A DNA stretch of 46,495 bases from Terriglobales bacterium (GCA_025927855.1 JAICKN010000002.1:1-46495); one strand, 5' to 3'. Positions 18,260 to 27,974 are shown, counted from the stretch's first letter. Numbers and translations: made by a program. Notes: a model not told the origin generated them from the sequence alone.

Positions 18260-19264
18260 ATGTCCACGCTCTATCCATTCTTAATGTCGCCGATGTTTGA
18301 TCCCCGGCCCTGGGGCACGACTGATCTTTCGCCGATTTATCCGAACCACAAATTCCAGGAAAAAATTGGCGAGTCGTGGCTTACCGGCGAGCAATGCAAA
18401 ATTGCCAATGGGCCGCTGCAAGGCAAGACTCTTGCCGAGGTTGCTCAGCAGTCCGGGCGCGAACTGGTGGGTACGGCAGCGCCGGAGGCAGACCGCTTTC
18501 CGCTGCTTTTAAAATTTTTGTTTCCGGCAGAAAAACTCTCCGTGCAAGTGCATCCCGATGATGCGATGGCGCGCACGATAGGCCAGCCATGGGGCAAGAC
18601 CGAATGTTGGTATGTGGCCCATGCCCGGCCCGGAGCGCAGATTGGCCTTGGTTTAAAGGCAGGAGTGACTCGCGCACAATTCGAGCAGGCAATCCGTGAA
18701 AACCGCGCCGAAGAATTATTGAATTGGTTGAATGTTTATGCCGGAGAAATGATTTACGTCGCTGGCGGCACGGTCCATACGCTTGGTCCCGGTTCAGTCA
18801 TCGTTGAGACACAGCAGCAATCCGACACCACTTACCGGCTGTATGACTATGGACGTCCGCGCGAACTGCATCTTAAAGATGGCATGGCCGCAGTCAAGGA
18901 ATCGGCGGCATCGGGAAAAGTCCTGCGTCCCGCTTCCACATCTTTGAATGGCTCGCGCGAAAGCCGCAGGTCGGCCCTGGTGACCGCGCCATATTTTGCG
19001 GTAGACATGTTTGATATGAAGGACGCGCATGAGTTTGAAACCACGGATGCGTCCGGCAAGAGTTCAGCCCACATCTTAGTCGCGATCGAAGGCTGCGCCG
19101 TCGTCGAAGCTATGGGGTCGCAACCCGTAACCTTTGCGCGAGGCGATGCCGTGGTTGTACCCGCTGCATTGGGACGATTCACCGTCCGGCCGCAATGGAC
19201 TGTGCAATTTCTTAAAGCATCTGTTCCCGGCGCGCAGGCAGCGGAGCCGGCAACGCGCATGTAA
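18260..19264 (+). CDS. manA: Mannose-6-phosphate isomerase, type I
   Basis: 334 residues. It is a zinc cupin enzyme interconverting fructose-6-phosphate and mannose-6-phosphate. Zinc ligands are visible in QVHPDD (His98), GKTECWYV (Glu115) and GTVHTLGPG (His173). TQQQSDTTYRLYDYGR is the conserved active-site segment. It is the first gene of a manA-manC-phosphohexomutase run (gaps 53 and 64 bp) that together makes GDP-mannose. Confidence 0.95.
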   Translation: MSTLYPFLMSPMFDPRPWGTTDLSPIYPNHKFQEKIGESWLTGEQCKIANGPLQGKTLAEVAQQSGRELVGTAAPEADRFPLLLKFLFPAEKLSVQVHPDDAMARTIGQPWGKTECWYVAHARPGAQIGLGLKAGVTRAQFEQAIRENRAEELLNWLNVYAGEMIYVAGGTVHTLGPGSVIVETQQQSDTTYRLYDYGRPRELHLKDGMAAVKESAASGKVLRPASTSLNGSRESRRSALVTAPYFAVDMFDMKDAHEFETTDASGKSSAHILVAIEGCAVVEAMGSQPVTFARGDAVVVPAALGRFTVRPQWTVQFLKASVPGAQAAEPATRM

Positions 19265-19317
19265 GTGAGAGGAAAATTGGCAATATCTTCGGCGAGAAAG
19301 TCGACGGCGGTAAACCA

Positions 19318-20460
19318 GTGACGAGAAAAACTGATCCTAAAAAATCTGCCGTAAAAAGGAACTCCAATTTTTATCCGGTCATTCTTGCAGGGGGCCGGGG
19401 CACCCGTTTCTGGCCACTCAGCCGTAAGCGCCGCGCCAAGCAACTGCTTGCGCTGGATGGCAAGCAGACGATGATCCAGCAAACGGTCGCCCGCCTGCTT
19501 CCGCTGGCTGCCGCCCGCGACATTTGGGTAATTGCGAACGAAGACCTGCGCCATGAAATTGGGCGGCAGTTGCCGAAACTCAATTCTCAGCAGATTCTCG
19601 CTGAGCCGGTCGGCAGAAATACTGCCCCGGCGATCGGCCTGGCCGCTTTCATCCTGATGAGGCGTAATCCCGGCGCGGTAGTTGGATTATTTCCTTCTGA
19701 CCATGTAATCGGCGACGAGAAAACTTATCGGGCAGTTTTAAAAAAAGGAATTGCTCTTGCCGCTGCCAGCGAAAATATCGTGGTATTGGGCATACGGCCC
19801 ACGCGCCCAGAAACCGGATACGGCTACATTGAAGTAGGAGCGGCCTTCGACAACGAAATTTCGCGGGTGCGGCGATTTACCGAAAAGCCTGACGCTGTGC
19901 GCGCCGCCGGTTTTGTGAGCGAGGGCAATTACTTCTGGAACAGCGGCATGTTCCTGTGGAGCGCGCACACATTGACCCAGGCGCTGCGCGAGCACCTGCC
20001 CACGACAGCTGCGCTGCTGGAAGAAATCGCCGCCGCTTACGGCACTAAAAGATTCACCGCGGCCTTCCGTCGGCTTTACCCCAAATGCGAAAACATCAGC
20101 ATTGACTACGCCGTGCTTGAACCGCGTTCCGCCAGGGGCGAACACGCCTCGAACATTTATTGTATTCCTGCCGATTTCGGATGGAATGATCTCGGCTCCT
20201 GGAATGCTCTGCATGAACACCACGTGGCGAAACAGAAGTCACAGGACGGCAACCTGATCTCGGGCGCGGGCATCTTCACCTTGAATGCTGCCGGAAATTA
20301 CATTCACGCGCCGGGAAAATTTGTGGCGGCCGTCGGCGTGGAAAATCTGGTCATTGTGGAAACCGAAGATGCATTGCTCATCACCACCCGTGAGCGGGCG
20401 CAGGACGTGGGCAAGGTGGTAAAGCATCTGGATGAAAAGAAGCTCGAACGCCTGGTGTGA
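19318..20460 (+). CDS. manC: Mannose-1-phosphate guanylyltransferase
   Basis: 380 residues from a GTG start. It uses GTP and mannose-1-phosphate to make GDP-mannose. The nucleotide motif LAGGRGTRFWPLSR (23-36) with KQLL (Lys41), GLFPSDHVIGD, ETGYGYIEVG, RFTEKPD and NYFWNSGMF are all present. It lacks the fused isomerase domain of bifunctional enzymes, which fits the separate manA upstream. Confidence 0.95.
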   Translation: MTRKTDPKKSAVKRNSNFYPVILAGGRGTRFWPLSRKRRAKQLLALDGKQTMIQQTVARLLPLAAARDIWVIANEDLRHEIGRQLPKLNSQQILAEPVGRNTAPAIGLAAFILMRRNPGAVVGLFPSDHVIGDEKTYRAVLKKGIALAAASENIVVLGIRPTRPETGYGYIEVGAAFDNEISRVRRFTEKPDAVRAAGFVSEGNYFWNSGMFLWSAHTLTQALREHLPTTAALLEEIAAAYGTKRFTAAFRRLYPKCENISIDYAVLEPRSARGEHASNIYCIPADFGWNDLGSWNALHEHHVAKQKSQDGNLISGAGIFTLNAAGNYIHAPGKFVAAVGVENLVIVETEDALLITTRERAQDVGKVVKHLDEKKLERLV

Positions 20461-20524
20461 AGGGGACTCGCGCTCGTTTATTTAGCGAAAATGATTAAGA
20501 TCACGCTCCTGCACTCAATAACTC

Positions 20525-21958
20525 ATGGAAAACGATCAGCAGCAAACCATAAAGTTCGGAACTGACGGATGGCGCGGCCTTATCGCCGATGATTTTACGT
20601 TTCACAATGTGCGGCGCGTCGCCCGGGCCATTGCTTCCTACATTCTAAAGAATGAAGACCCATCCCAAGGCGTAGTTGTTGGATATGACACACGCTTTGC
20701 TTCAAAACAGGCGGCACGCATCGCTGCGGAAGTGCTGGCCGCGGCGGGAATTCCCGTGAAACTCGCAGCCGATTATGTGCCCACGCCGGCCATTTCCCTT
20801 GCCGTGAAATCTTTGGGAGCGGCGGGCGGCGTGGTCATCACCTCGAGCCATAATCCGTGGAACTGGAATGGAGTGAAGTTCAAAGGGAAATTTGGCGGCT
20901 CGGCCACTCCGGCCATGATGAAAGCTGTAGAGCAGGAGCTTCGCGCCGATGCGAGGCCATCGGGAACAAAAGCGCCGATTGAAGATGTGGATTTGAAGCA
21001 GCCTTACATTGAAGCGATTTGCCGCTTTGTGGACCTCGATGTAATCGCCAAGGCAAATTTCAAGTTCGCCATTGATTCCATGCACGGTTCCGGCCGGGGC
21101 ATTCTCGCGCAAATATTTTCGGAACATGGCATTCAGCATGTCGCGATCCGGCAGGAACTCAATCCATTATTTCCTGGGATCAATCCGGAACCGATCCAGC
21201 CGCACGTCGCAATGCTTCAGCAAATTGTGGTTCAACAAGGCTGCCATGCTGGATTCGCGACCGACGGAGACGCCGACCGCATCGGCGCGGTTGCCGAAGA
21301 TGGCAGCTTTGTGGATTCGCACAAGATCTTTGCCGTCCTTCTGCGCTGGCTGCTGGAACGCAAGCAGTGGAGCGGCGAAGTTGTGCGCGCCTTTAACACG
21401 ACGCGCATGCTCGACCGCATTGCCTCAAAGTATGGCCGCAAACTGAATGAATGCAGCATTGGCTTCAAATACATCGCCGATCTCATGATGGAACGCGAAA
21501 TTGTGGCGGGAGGCGAAGAATCCGGCGGAATCGGGTACTCGCGCTATTTACCGGAGCGGGATGGAATTCTGAATTCATTGCTGCTGGCCAATGTTATGGC
21601 CGAGGAGAAAAAGCCACTCGGCCAGCTTGTGGCGGACCTGCAAAAGGAATACGGTCCTCATTATTACGGAAGGCGCGATCTGCACATTCCGGATGCGGTC
21701 AAGCAGAACGCGATCAAGCGCGCTTCCGATGGGGGCACGACCCGCCTGGCTGCATTTCCGGTTCTGAAAAAAGAATCGCTCGATGGAATTAAATTTTTTC
21801 TCGACGCCCCGGCAAACGGCAACGGAGCAGAACCGTGGGTGCTCTTCCGCGCTTCAGGGACGGAGCCATTGCTGCGCGTTTACGCGGAGGCTGCTTCGCC
21901 GGAGTTGGTGAATGAAATCCTTCTTCATGCGGAAAGTTTCGTAATGAACAATGAATAA
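20525..21958 (+). CDS. Phosphomannomutase/phosphoglucomutase (alpha-D-phosphohexomutase)
   Basis: 477 residues. It moves phosphate between C6 and C1 of hexoses and, in this cluster, most likely makes mannose-1-phosphate. The catalytic phosphoserine loop is TSSHNP with Ser108, the metal loop is DGDADR, the sugar loop is GEESGG and the phosphate loop is RASGTEPLLR. Substrate preference (mannose or glucose) is inferred from the neighbours manA and manC and is not fixed by sequence. Confidence 0.93.
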   Translation: MENDQQQTIKFGTDGWRGLIADDFTFHNVRRVARAIASYILKNEDPSQGVVVGYDTRFASKQAARIAAEVLAAAGIPVKLAADYVPTPAISLAVKSLGAAGGVVITSSHNPWNWNGVKFKGKFGGSATPAMMKAVEQELRADARPSGTKAPIEDVDLKQPYIEAICRFVDLDVIAKANFKFAIDSMHGSGRGILAQIFSEHGIQHVAIRQELNPLFPGINPEPIQPHVAMLQQIVVQQGCHAGFATDGDADRIGAVAEDGSFVDSHKIFAVLLRWLLERKQWSGEVVRAFNTTRMLDRIASKYGRKLNECSIGFKYIADLMMEREIVAGGEESGGIGYSRYLPERDGILNSLLLANVMAEEKKPLGQLVADLQKEYGPHYYGRRDLHIPDAVKQNAIKRASDGGTTRLAAFPVLKKESLDGIKFFLDAPANGNGAEPWVLFRASGTEPLLRVYAEAASPELVNEILLHAESFVMNNE

Positions 21959-22045
21959 GGCGGATCAAGCAACCTCATTTAGGTCTCGCGTTTCGCAGTC
22001 GGCGGTACGATAATCAATGAATCCGCAAAGAAACTAAACCAAACA

Positions 22046-23191
22046 ATGGCATCGCCCGTTTCCAATCCCGCAGCCAATGCCGATTCACCGGAGGCCCGCC
22101 GCTATGCGAAGCTCCAGCGCAGGCTCAGCATCGTTGACTTTGGGGTGGGGTTCGGCCTTTTGATTGTGCTGCTGGCGGCGGGGTGGACACGCGGATTGCG
22201 TGACATTGCTTATTCGGGCGCCCGGCAGAACTATACGTTAGCGGTTGCCTTGTACATTTTGCTTCTGCTGCTCATCAGCAAGGCGTTGAGTGTGGGTTTG
22301 GATTATTACGGCTTTCGCCTGGAACACAGCTTTCATCTCTCCAACCAGAGATTGCGAGCATGGGCATGGGACGAAGTCAAAGGTTTTCTCGTTGGACTTG
22401 TGCTTGCCATCATCGCCGCGGAGATTTTGTACGCCGTTATTCGCGCGTATCCGCAGCATTGGTGGCTGCTGGCGTGGGCAGTCTTTCTGGCGCTTTTAGT
22501 TTTGTTCGCACAGATCGCGCCCGTCGTGCTTTATCCGATTTTTTATGAATTCGAGCCGCTCAAAAATGAGGAACTAAAAGACCGGTTGGTGCGCCTCAGC
22601 GTCCAGGCTGGAACGCGGGTTCGCGGAGTTTATAAATGGAATATTTCCGAGAAAAGCAAAAAGGCAAACGCAGCGCTTACGGGCCTGGGGAGTACGCGGC
22701 GCATTATTCTCGCCGATACGCTCCTCGACCGCTATTCGCCCGACGAAATTGAGGCGGTTTTAGCGCATGAACTCGGGCATCACGTTCATAAGCACATATT
22801 AAAAAGCATTGCCGTGCAGGCGGGGATCACGTTGTTCGGCTTTTGGGCGGCCAATTGGGCACTGCATCTTGCGACTGACCGCTGGAAGATGTTCGAAATG
22901 CTCTCCGATTTTGCCAATCTCCCCTTGCTGATTCTCGTGGGCACCGTGTTATCGCTTCTCCTGATGCCCGCGCTTAATGCTTATTCCCGCTATAACGAAC
23001 GCCAGGCCGACCGCTATGCATTCCGCTCGATTCCTACGGTGCATCCGTTTATTTCTTCGATGAATAAGTTGGCGGAACAAAATCTTTCCGAGCGCACTCC
23101 TTCCAAATGGGTTGAGTGGCTCTTCCATTCGCACCCGGCGGTTTCGCGGCGGGTGGCGGCGGCAGAGAAATGGGCGCAGTCGCACCGATAA
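22046..23191 (+). CDS. M48 family membrane metalloprotease (Ste24/CAAX-protease-like)
   Basis: 381 residues with several transmembrane helices in the N-terminal half (about 30-50, 65-85, 110-130, 140-165) and one pair after the active site (about 250-310). The zinc site is HELGH at 241-245 with the third ligand Glu318 in NERQADRYA. This is the Ste24/HtpX arrangement, and the N-terminal part (SKALSVGLDYYGFRLEHSF) fits the Ste24 side. It probably takes part in membrane-protein quality control. It is 87 bp downstream of the phosphohexomutase gene. Confidence 0.93.
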   Translation: MASPVSNPAANADSPEARRYAKLQRRLSIVDFGVGFGLLIVLLAAGWTRGLRDIAYSGARQNYTLAVALYILLLLLISKALSVGLDYYGFRLEHSFHLSNQRLRAWAWDEVKGFLVGLVLAIIAAEILYAVIRAYPQHWWLLAWAVFLALLVLFAQIAPVVLYPIFYEFEPLKNEELKDRLVRLSVQAGTRVRGVYKWNISEKSKKANAALTGLGSTRRIILADTLLDRYSPDEIEAVLAHELGHHVHKHILKSIAVQAGITLFGFWAANWALHLATDRWKMFEMLSDFANLPLLILVGTVLSLLLMPALNAYSRYNERQADRYAFRSIPTVHPFISSMNKLAEQNLSERTPSKWVEWLFHSHPAVSRRVAAAEKWAQSHR

Positions 23192-23338
23192 AGTTGATCT
23201 TTATCTTGTTCTGCCTTCATGAAAACCACGCTGCCGAATCCGGCGAGTCCAGTACAGTAGGAAACCGCCCGACTTACAGAATGGATTCGATTACATTTTT
23301 CCGGCGCATGCGCTAGGTTCGTGGAGAAAAGAGGTTTT

Positions 23339-23788
23339 ATGCCGGAAAAAGCGACGATCGAACGGGCGCGCGAGGATGCGCGCGAAGGAAAATCGGCCAG
23401 CACGCAGGCCGGAGAGTTTGTGCGCGAGGAAATTGACCACGTCAGGGAAGGAAAGCATGGGGCCCGCTCTACAAAGCAGGCAATTGCTATTGGCCTCTCA
23501 AAGGCGCGGCGCGCGGGGGTGAAGCTGAAGCCGCCGAAGAAAGGGAGGTCCTCGGCCCGCACCCGGAAGCAAGCTGCCCGCGATTACAGCAAGGGCCAGA
23601 GTCACTCGCGGCGCAAGACTTCGGCAAAACGCTCCCGCGCGACAAAGAACGCTCTGAAACGCGGAGGCCGTAAAGCGGCTTCTCCGCGGGCCCTGTCCCG
23701 CCAGGCGCGTACCGCCGCAAAAAGCCGGGGTGCGGTATCGCGCCACCGTGCCGCTCAAAAAGCTGTGCGCACCAAACGGGCTGCTTAA
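23339..23788 (+). CDS. DUF6496-type basic protein with histone-H1-like tail
   Basis: 149 residues from ATG 23339 (GAGG 4 nt upstream); GTG 23321 is an alternative. The first 70 residues (MPEKATIERAREDAREGKSA, then STQAGEFVREEI and GARSTKQAIAIGLSKARRAG) match the small DUF6496 family, whose function I do not know. The rest is almost only Lys, Arg, Ala, Ser and Gln, like histone-H1/AlgP-type tails, so nucleic-acid binding is a reasonable inference. It converges on kdsB with 56 bp between them and no clear terminator. Confidence 0.8.
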   Translation: MPEKATIERAREDAREGKSASTQAGEFVREEIDHVREGKHGARSTKQAIAIGLSKARRAGVKLKPPKKGRSSARTRKQAARDYSKGQSHSRRKTSAKRSRATKNALKRGGRKAASPRALSRQARTAAKSRGAVSRHRAAQKAVRTKRAA

Positions 23789-23844
23789 GATTACCCCTTC
23801 GGCAGCGCGAAACCAGGGGCAGCCATGGTCCGGAACTTACTCTG

Positions 23845-24573
23845 TTATTTGGCGGCAGAAGCCCGAAGGATTTTTTCAATCCGCCGCAAGTCTTCTTCCG
23901 TATCCAGCCCGACCGTATCGAAGGGTGTTTCAGCCACGTGGATGGCCATGCCGTTTTCGAGAAACCGCAGCTGTTCCAGCCGTTCGCTTCTCTCCAGAAA
24001 CGATTCCGGAAGGGCGACAAAGCGATCCAGCGCTGGTTTGCGGTACGCATAAAAGCCAAGGTGTTTGTAATACGGCGGGTGAGTTCCGTCGCGGTCGTAC
24101 GGAATTGCGGCGCGAGAAAAGTACAGGGCCCTCCCGTTGCTCTCAGTTACCACTTTTACAGCGCTGGGATTGGGAATGTCTTCATCGCTGGCGGGCGTTT
24201 TCAAAGTGCCAACTTGTATTGCTGGATCGCTCATTAATTTGAGCAGGGTTGCGACATGCTCGCTGCGCGTGAGCGGTTCATCTCCCTGAATATTCATGTA
24301 CACATCGGCGGGAATGGAATTGGCAATTTCGCGCACCCGTTCCGTCCCGCTGCGATGTTCCGCCGAGGTCATAGCCGCGCGGCAATTTTCCGCCTGGCAT
24401 ACCTGCATAATCTCCGCAGAGTCGGTCGCGACAATCACCTCATCGAGTAACTGCGCGGAGTGTACCGCGCGATAGACCCTGACAATGAGGGGCACGCCCT
24501 CAATTTCCCGCAGCATTTTTCGCGGCAAGCGGGTTGAACCCAACCGCGCGGGGATTACACCAATGGCCTTCAT
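23845..24573 (-). CDS. kdsB: 3-deoxy-manno-octulosonate cytidylyltransferase
   Basis: 242 residues. It activates Kdo with CTP to CMP-Kdo for lipid A-core assembly, so the organism makes Kdo-containing lipopolysaccharide. Motifs: IPARLGSTRLPRKML at the N terminus, VIVATDS, EHRSGTERV, VYMNIQGDEPL, YKHLGFYAYRK and GLDTEEDL. It is divergent from the pseudokinase gene across 288 bp in which I see no other gene. Confidence 0.97.
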   Translation of the reverse strand: MKAIGVIPARLGSTRLPRKMLREIEGVPLIVRVYRAVHSAQLLDEVIVATDSAEIMQVCQAENCRAAMTSAEHRSGTERVREIANSIPADVYMNIQGDEPLTRSEHVATLLKLMSDPAIQVGTLKTPASDEDIPNPSAVKVVTESNGRALYFSRAAIPYDRDGTHPPYYKHLGFYAYRKPALDRFVALPESFLERSERLEQLRFLENGMAIHVAETPFDTVGLDTEEDLRRIEKILRASAAK

Positions 24574-24861
24574 CTCCAGCCTCCGTTTTGAGTTTCCCCG
24601 TCCCGGAGGGTCTTGGCAATATTAGGGCGGGTTCCAGTCTCAGAGTATCGAACGGCGGTGGAGAAAATGCTAAGTTCGAGCTTCCAAAGTTGGATCAACT
24701 CGAAGTTGGGCAATGCAACGATTTGCGCCGGGATTGCCGGGAATTCTCCGTTACTTCCGTAATTCACGGCTGGGCACGTTAGAGGGCTATCCTAACCGTA
24801 ATTCCTGTTATCCAAGGTTGCCATCTCCAGCTCGGGATGGAAGTTGCGAGGCAAAGATAGC

Positions 24862-27444
24862 ATGTCGAATAAACTTGGCCGATTTGAAATTTTGAGTGAA
24901 ATCGCCAGCGCCGGGCCGATTTCCCTGTATAAAGCGTCCGACGGCGAAGGCAGTCAGACCGTCGCGTTAAAGGTACTGGATCTGGCCACCCTGGGAGAGC
25001 AGTCAGGCGCGCTGGTGAAAGAGTTGACTGGCGAAGCTGAAGCAAGCAAAGCGCTTAAAAGCGGAAACATTGCGCAACTCCTCGCCGCGGAGGAAATTGA
25101 AGGCAAGTTTGTCGCTTCCATGGAGTATGTGCAGGGCAACAGCATCGCCACAATGATGGCGCGGAACGAAGGCTTTTCTATTTGGGACCTGCAGGACATC
25201 ATCCGGCAAAGCTGCCAGGCGCTCGACCACGCCCATACCCGGAAAGTAGCGCACCATACGCTTGAGCCGGCAAAAATCATGGTCACATGGGACGGCTCGA
25301 CCAAGATTTTGAGCTACGGCGTTTCTTTAATGAGCGCAGCTGCGGCCAAGGCTGAAGGTGCGGTTCCTGTCGTTTTGCGTTACATGTCGCCTGAGCAGGT
25401 ACGCGGCGAAGCCATTGACATCCGTTCGAACATCTTCAGTCTGGGCGTCATCATGTACGAAATGATGGCTGAACGCAAAGCGTTCGGTGAGGAAGATGCC
25501 GCCAAGCTCCGCAAGCAGATTCTTGAAGAATCGCCGGCGCCGCCGGAGCAGTTCAACCCAAAAATTTCTGATGCGTTAAGCGCGCTCATCACCAAGGCGA
25601 TGGCGAAAGACCCGGCCCAGCGGTACCAGAGCGGTCAGGAACTGATCAGCGATCTGGAAAAATGCAAGAACCAGCCAGCCTCGGCAGCGGCGAAGTCCAA
25701 AGAACCTGCCCGTGGATTTACCGCTCCCGTGAAGGCGGCTGGATTTGCAGGAAGCTCGAATGGCAGCAGCAAACCCGCGAGCGCCGAGCCGGTACAGAAA
25801 AAAACAGAAACATCTGCGACTGCCGACGGAGCTCCCCAGCAAGAGACAGAAACAAAAGCTCGCGCAGCAGCCGCGGGATGGGGCGGCGCTACCACAACCA
25901 CGGCTGTCGCTAATTCGGTAACGGTGAGCGAGCCGGCCGGCAGTCCAACATCACCGGCCAGCGCTGACTCTGCCGGTGCATCTCCGGCGAACACGTCTTC
26001 TTCCGGCACCTCGTCTTCCAGCGGGGCTTCCATCAGCAAATCAGTGGAGAAACTCTCCTCTACTGCGGAAGTGGAATCTCCTGAGAAGGCTGCGCCCGCT
26101 ACGCCCAAAATTGCAGTTGATCCATTAATGGCGGAGCCGCAGAAAAGCGGAGCCGCAAAGCACAGCTTTTCAGAAATCAATGAACTGCCGCCGCTCAAAG
26201 AAGTTTTTGTTGCTCCTCCGGCCGCAGTGGCTGAACCGGAACTTCCCGAGCAGCCCGAGATTACGATTAAAACTCCCGCTCCGCCCGAGAAGCCGAAACT
26301 CCCGCCGCGCGTCGTGGCGCAAAGAGCAGTTAAAGAGATCAAAAAGACCCCACCGCAGTTATTTGTTTATGCCATTGCAGCGGCGGCGCTCATCATGCTG
26401 ATTGTCGTAGGCAGCATTGCTTACCGCATTCATTCAGGCAACAGCGACGATGATGGATATCCGGCGCCGGCTGCCCAGGCGCCAGCTCCGAAGCCACGCG
26501 CTCCTGTCACGGCTCCGCAAGTTGCTCCGGCCTCGATTCCGCCGTCGGCCTCAATCCCCGCAGTTCCGGTGCAGGAAGCACAGCTTCCGCCATCTACCGC
26601 CGCTCCTGCAGCGGCTGAGGCGGCGCCAACAGAGGAAGCAGCCGACAATCCGCCCAACTTTTCCGTTAAGCCCAAAGCTTCCAGAGCAACCAAGGCCGGC
26701 AGGAAACGGAGCTTCCGCGGCAGGTCTGCCGCCCCGGCGGTGGTTCCGGGGGAATTAACCATCAACACCACACCCGCGGGAGCCGAGGTCTCCATAGATG
26801 GACAAAAAGACCCGAGCTGGGTAACTCCCTTCAACATGGGTGGAGTTCCTCCGGGGCAACATACCATCACTGTGAGCAAGCCGGGATTTGGATCTGAAAC
26901 CCGTGCGATCAATGTGAGCGCGGGAAGCAAGGCGATTCTTGTTCTGGAGCTTGCCTCCACCAGCGCGGTTTTTGCTTTTAATTCCACCCCCGAGGGCGCG
27001 GAAATTTGGATGGACGGCCGCAATACCGGCCACGTTACGCCTGCCCAGATTTCAGTGGAGAAGGCCGGCAGCCACACCGTGACCTTCAAAAAGCAGGGCT
27101 ACCTGGAAGAACCGATTACAGCAAATGCTCAATCCGGGCAAACGGCGCGTATTTTTCACGTGTTGAAGATTTTGGGCGTTACCGACGAGATCCATTACAA
27201 GAAAATGTTTGGCGGCGGCAAGTCGAGTGGCATGGCAACCGTCAGCATCAAAACCGACCCTAAAGGGGCGCAGATCGCGGTCAACCACCGCGTGCTGGAA
27301 AAGAACACGCCCGCAGAGTTTTACCTGAATCCGGGCACTTATGTGCTCGATATCACAATGTCGGGACATAAGAGCATTCACCGCGTCATCACCCTCGAGA
27401 AAGACGGGAAGTTCAACCTGGAGCAATCTCTGGATAACGAATAG
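24862..27444 (+). CDS. Membrane pseudokinase with three PEGA domains
   Basis: 860 residues from ATG 24862 (GAGG 10 nt upstream). Residues 5-270 have the Hanks kinase fold, and VALK (Lys37), MSPEQ and DIRSNIFSLGVIMYEM are kept. The catalytic loop reads HHTLEPAKIM (131-140), so HRD Asp is Thr133 and the metal-binding Asn is Lys138. DFG is SYG (151-153), and the glycine loop is IASAGPIS. Phosphotransfer is therefore unlikely. A long Ala/Ser/Pro/Glu linker (270-495) leads to one transmembrane helix (about 500-522), a Pro/Ala-rich stretch, and PEGA domains at about 629-700, 701-770 and 790-860 that should lie outside the inner membrane. It is probably a scaffold or allosteric partner in envelope signalling (inference). 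Confidence 0.9.
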   Translation: MSNKLGRFEILSEIASAGPISLYKASDGEGSQTVALKVLDLATLGEQSGALVKELTGEAEASKALKSGNIAQLLAAEEIEGKFVASMEYVQGNSIATMMARNEGFSIWDLQDIIRQSCQALDHAHTRKVAHHTLEPAKIMVTWDGSTKILSYGVSLMSAAAAKAEGAVPVVLRYMSPEQVRGEAIDIRSNIFSLGVIMYEMMAERKAFGEEDAAKLRKQILEESPAPPEQFNPKISDALSALITKAMAKDPAQRYQSGQELISDLEKCKNQPASAAAKSKEPARGFTAPVKAAGFAGSSNGSSKPASAEPVQKKTETSATADGAPQQETETKARAAAAGWGGATTTTAVANSVTVSEPAGSPTSPASADSAGASPANTSSSGTSSSSGASISKSVEKLSSTAEVESPEKAAPATPKIAVDPLMAEPQKSGAAKHSFSEINELPPLKEVFVAPPAAVAEPELPEQPEITIKTPAPPEKPKLPPRVVAQRAVKEIKKTPPQLFVYAIAAAALIMLIVVGSIAYRIHSGNSDDDGYPAPAAQAPAPKPRAPVTAPQVAPASIPPSASIPAVPVQEAQLPPSTAAPAAAEAAPTEEAADNPPNFSVKPKASRATKAGRKRSFRGRSAAPAVVPGELTINTTPAGAEVSIDGQKDPSWVTPFNMGGVPPGQHTITVSKPGFGSETRAINVSAGSKAILVLELASTSAVFAFNSTPEGAEIWMDGRNTGHVTPAQISVEKAGSHTVTFKKQGYLEEPITANAQSGQTARIFHVLKILGVTDEIHYKKMFGGGKSSGMATVSIKTDPKGAQIAVNHRVLEKNTPAEFYLNPGTYVLDITMSGHKSIHRVITLEKDGKFNLEQSLDNE

Positions 27445-27644
27445 CCCGGGTGGCAAATAGCTGTACCTGCCGGTATTTCCTCGCCAATTCCCGCCGTGGG
27501 CTGCCCGTGTGGCCATTTGCGACTTCTTGCCTCCTTGCGCATCCAATACCAGTGTTAGGATAGTAAGTACCTGCGCTGCGGAGCCCAGGATCGGCGCACT
27601 TGCCATTGCGCCTTCAACCCGCAGCCGCCAACCATGGAGGAACG

Positions 27645-27974
27645 ATGGCAAGCGAAGCAATTATTGAAGTAACAGATTCGAATTTCGATCAGGATGTTCT
27701 CAAGTCAGAGCAGCCGGTTCTGGTAGATTTTTGGGCCACTTGGTGCGGTCCGTGCAAAGCGATTGCGCCAATCGTAGACGAGCTTGCCAAGGAATATCAC
27801 GGCAAAGTCAAGGTCGGCAAAATGGATGTGGACCGCAACAGCTCCACGCCCATGCGCTATGGCGTTCGCGGCATCCCCACGCTGCTGGTATTCAAGGGCG
27901 GCCAAGTGAAAGAACAGATTGTTGGCTATGTGCCGAAGGAGACCATCCAGAAGGCCATTGATAAACACGTCTAA
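27645..27974 (+). CDS. trxA: Thioredoxin
   Basis: 109 residues from ATG 27645 with GGAGG 4 nt upstream. It is a classical thioredoxin with active site WCGPC inside VDFWATWCGPCKAIAP and the cis-Pro motif RGIPTLLVFKGG. It reduces disulfides in the cytoplasm. The stop codon lies inside an 18-bp tandem duplication. A strong bidirectional terminator follows. Confidence 0.97.
   Translation: MASEAIIEVTDSNFDQDVLKSEQPVLVDFWATWCGPCKAIAPIVDELAKEYHGKVKVGKMDVDRNSSTPMRYGVRGIPTLLVFKGGQVKEQIVGYVPKETIQKAIDKHV

Noticed and set aside
25635-26342. 235-codon minus-strand frame opposite the pseudokinase linker
   Set aside because: Low-complexity shadow of the Ala/Ser/Pro/Glu-rich linker.
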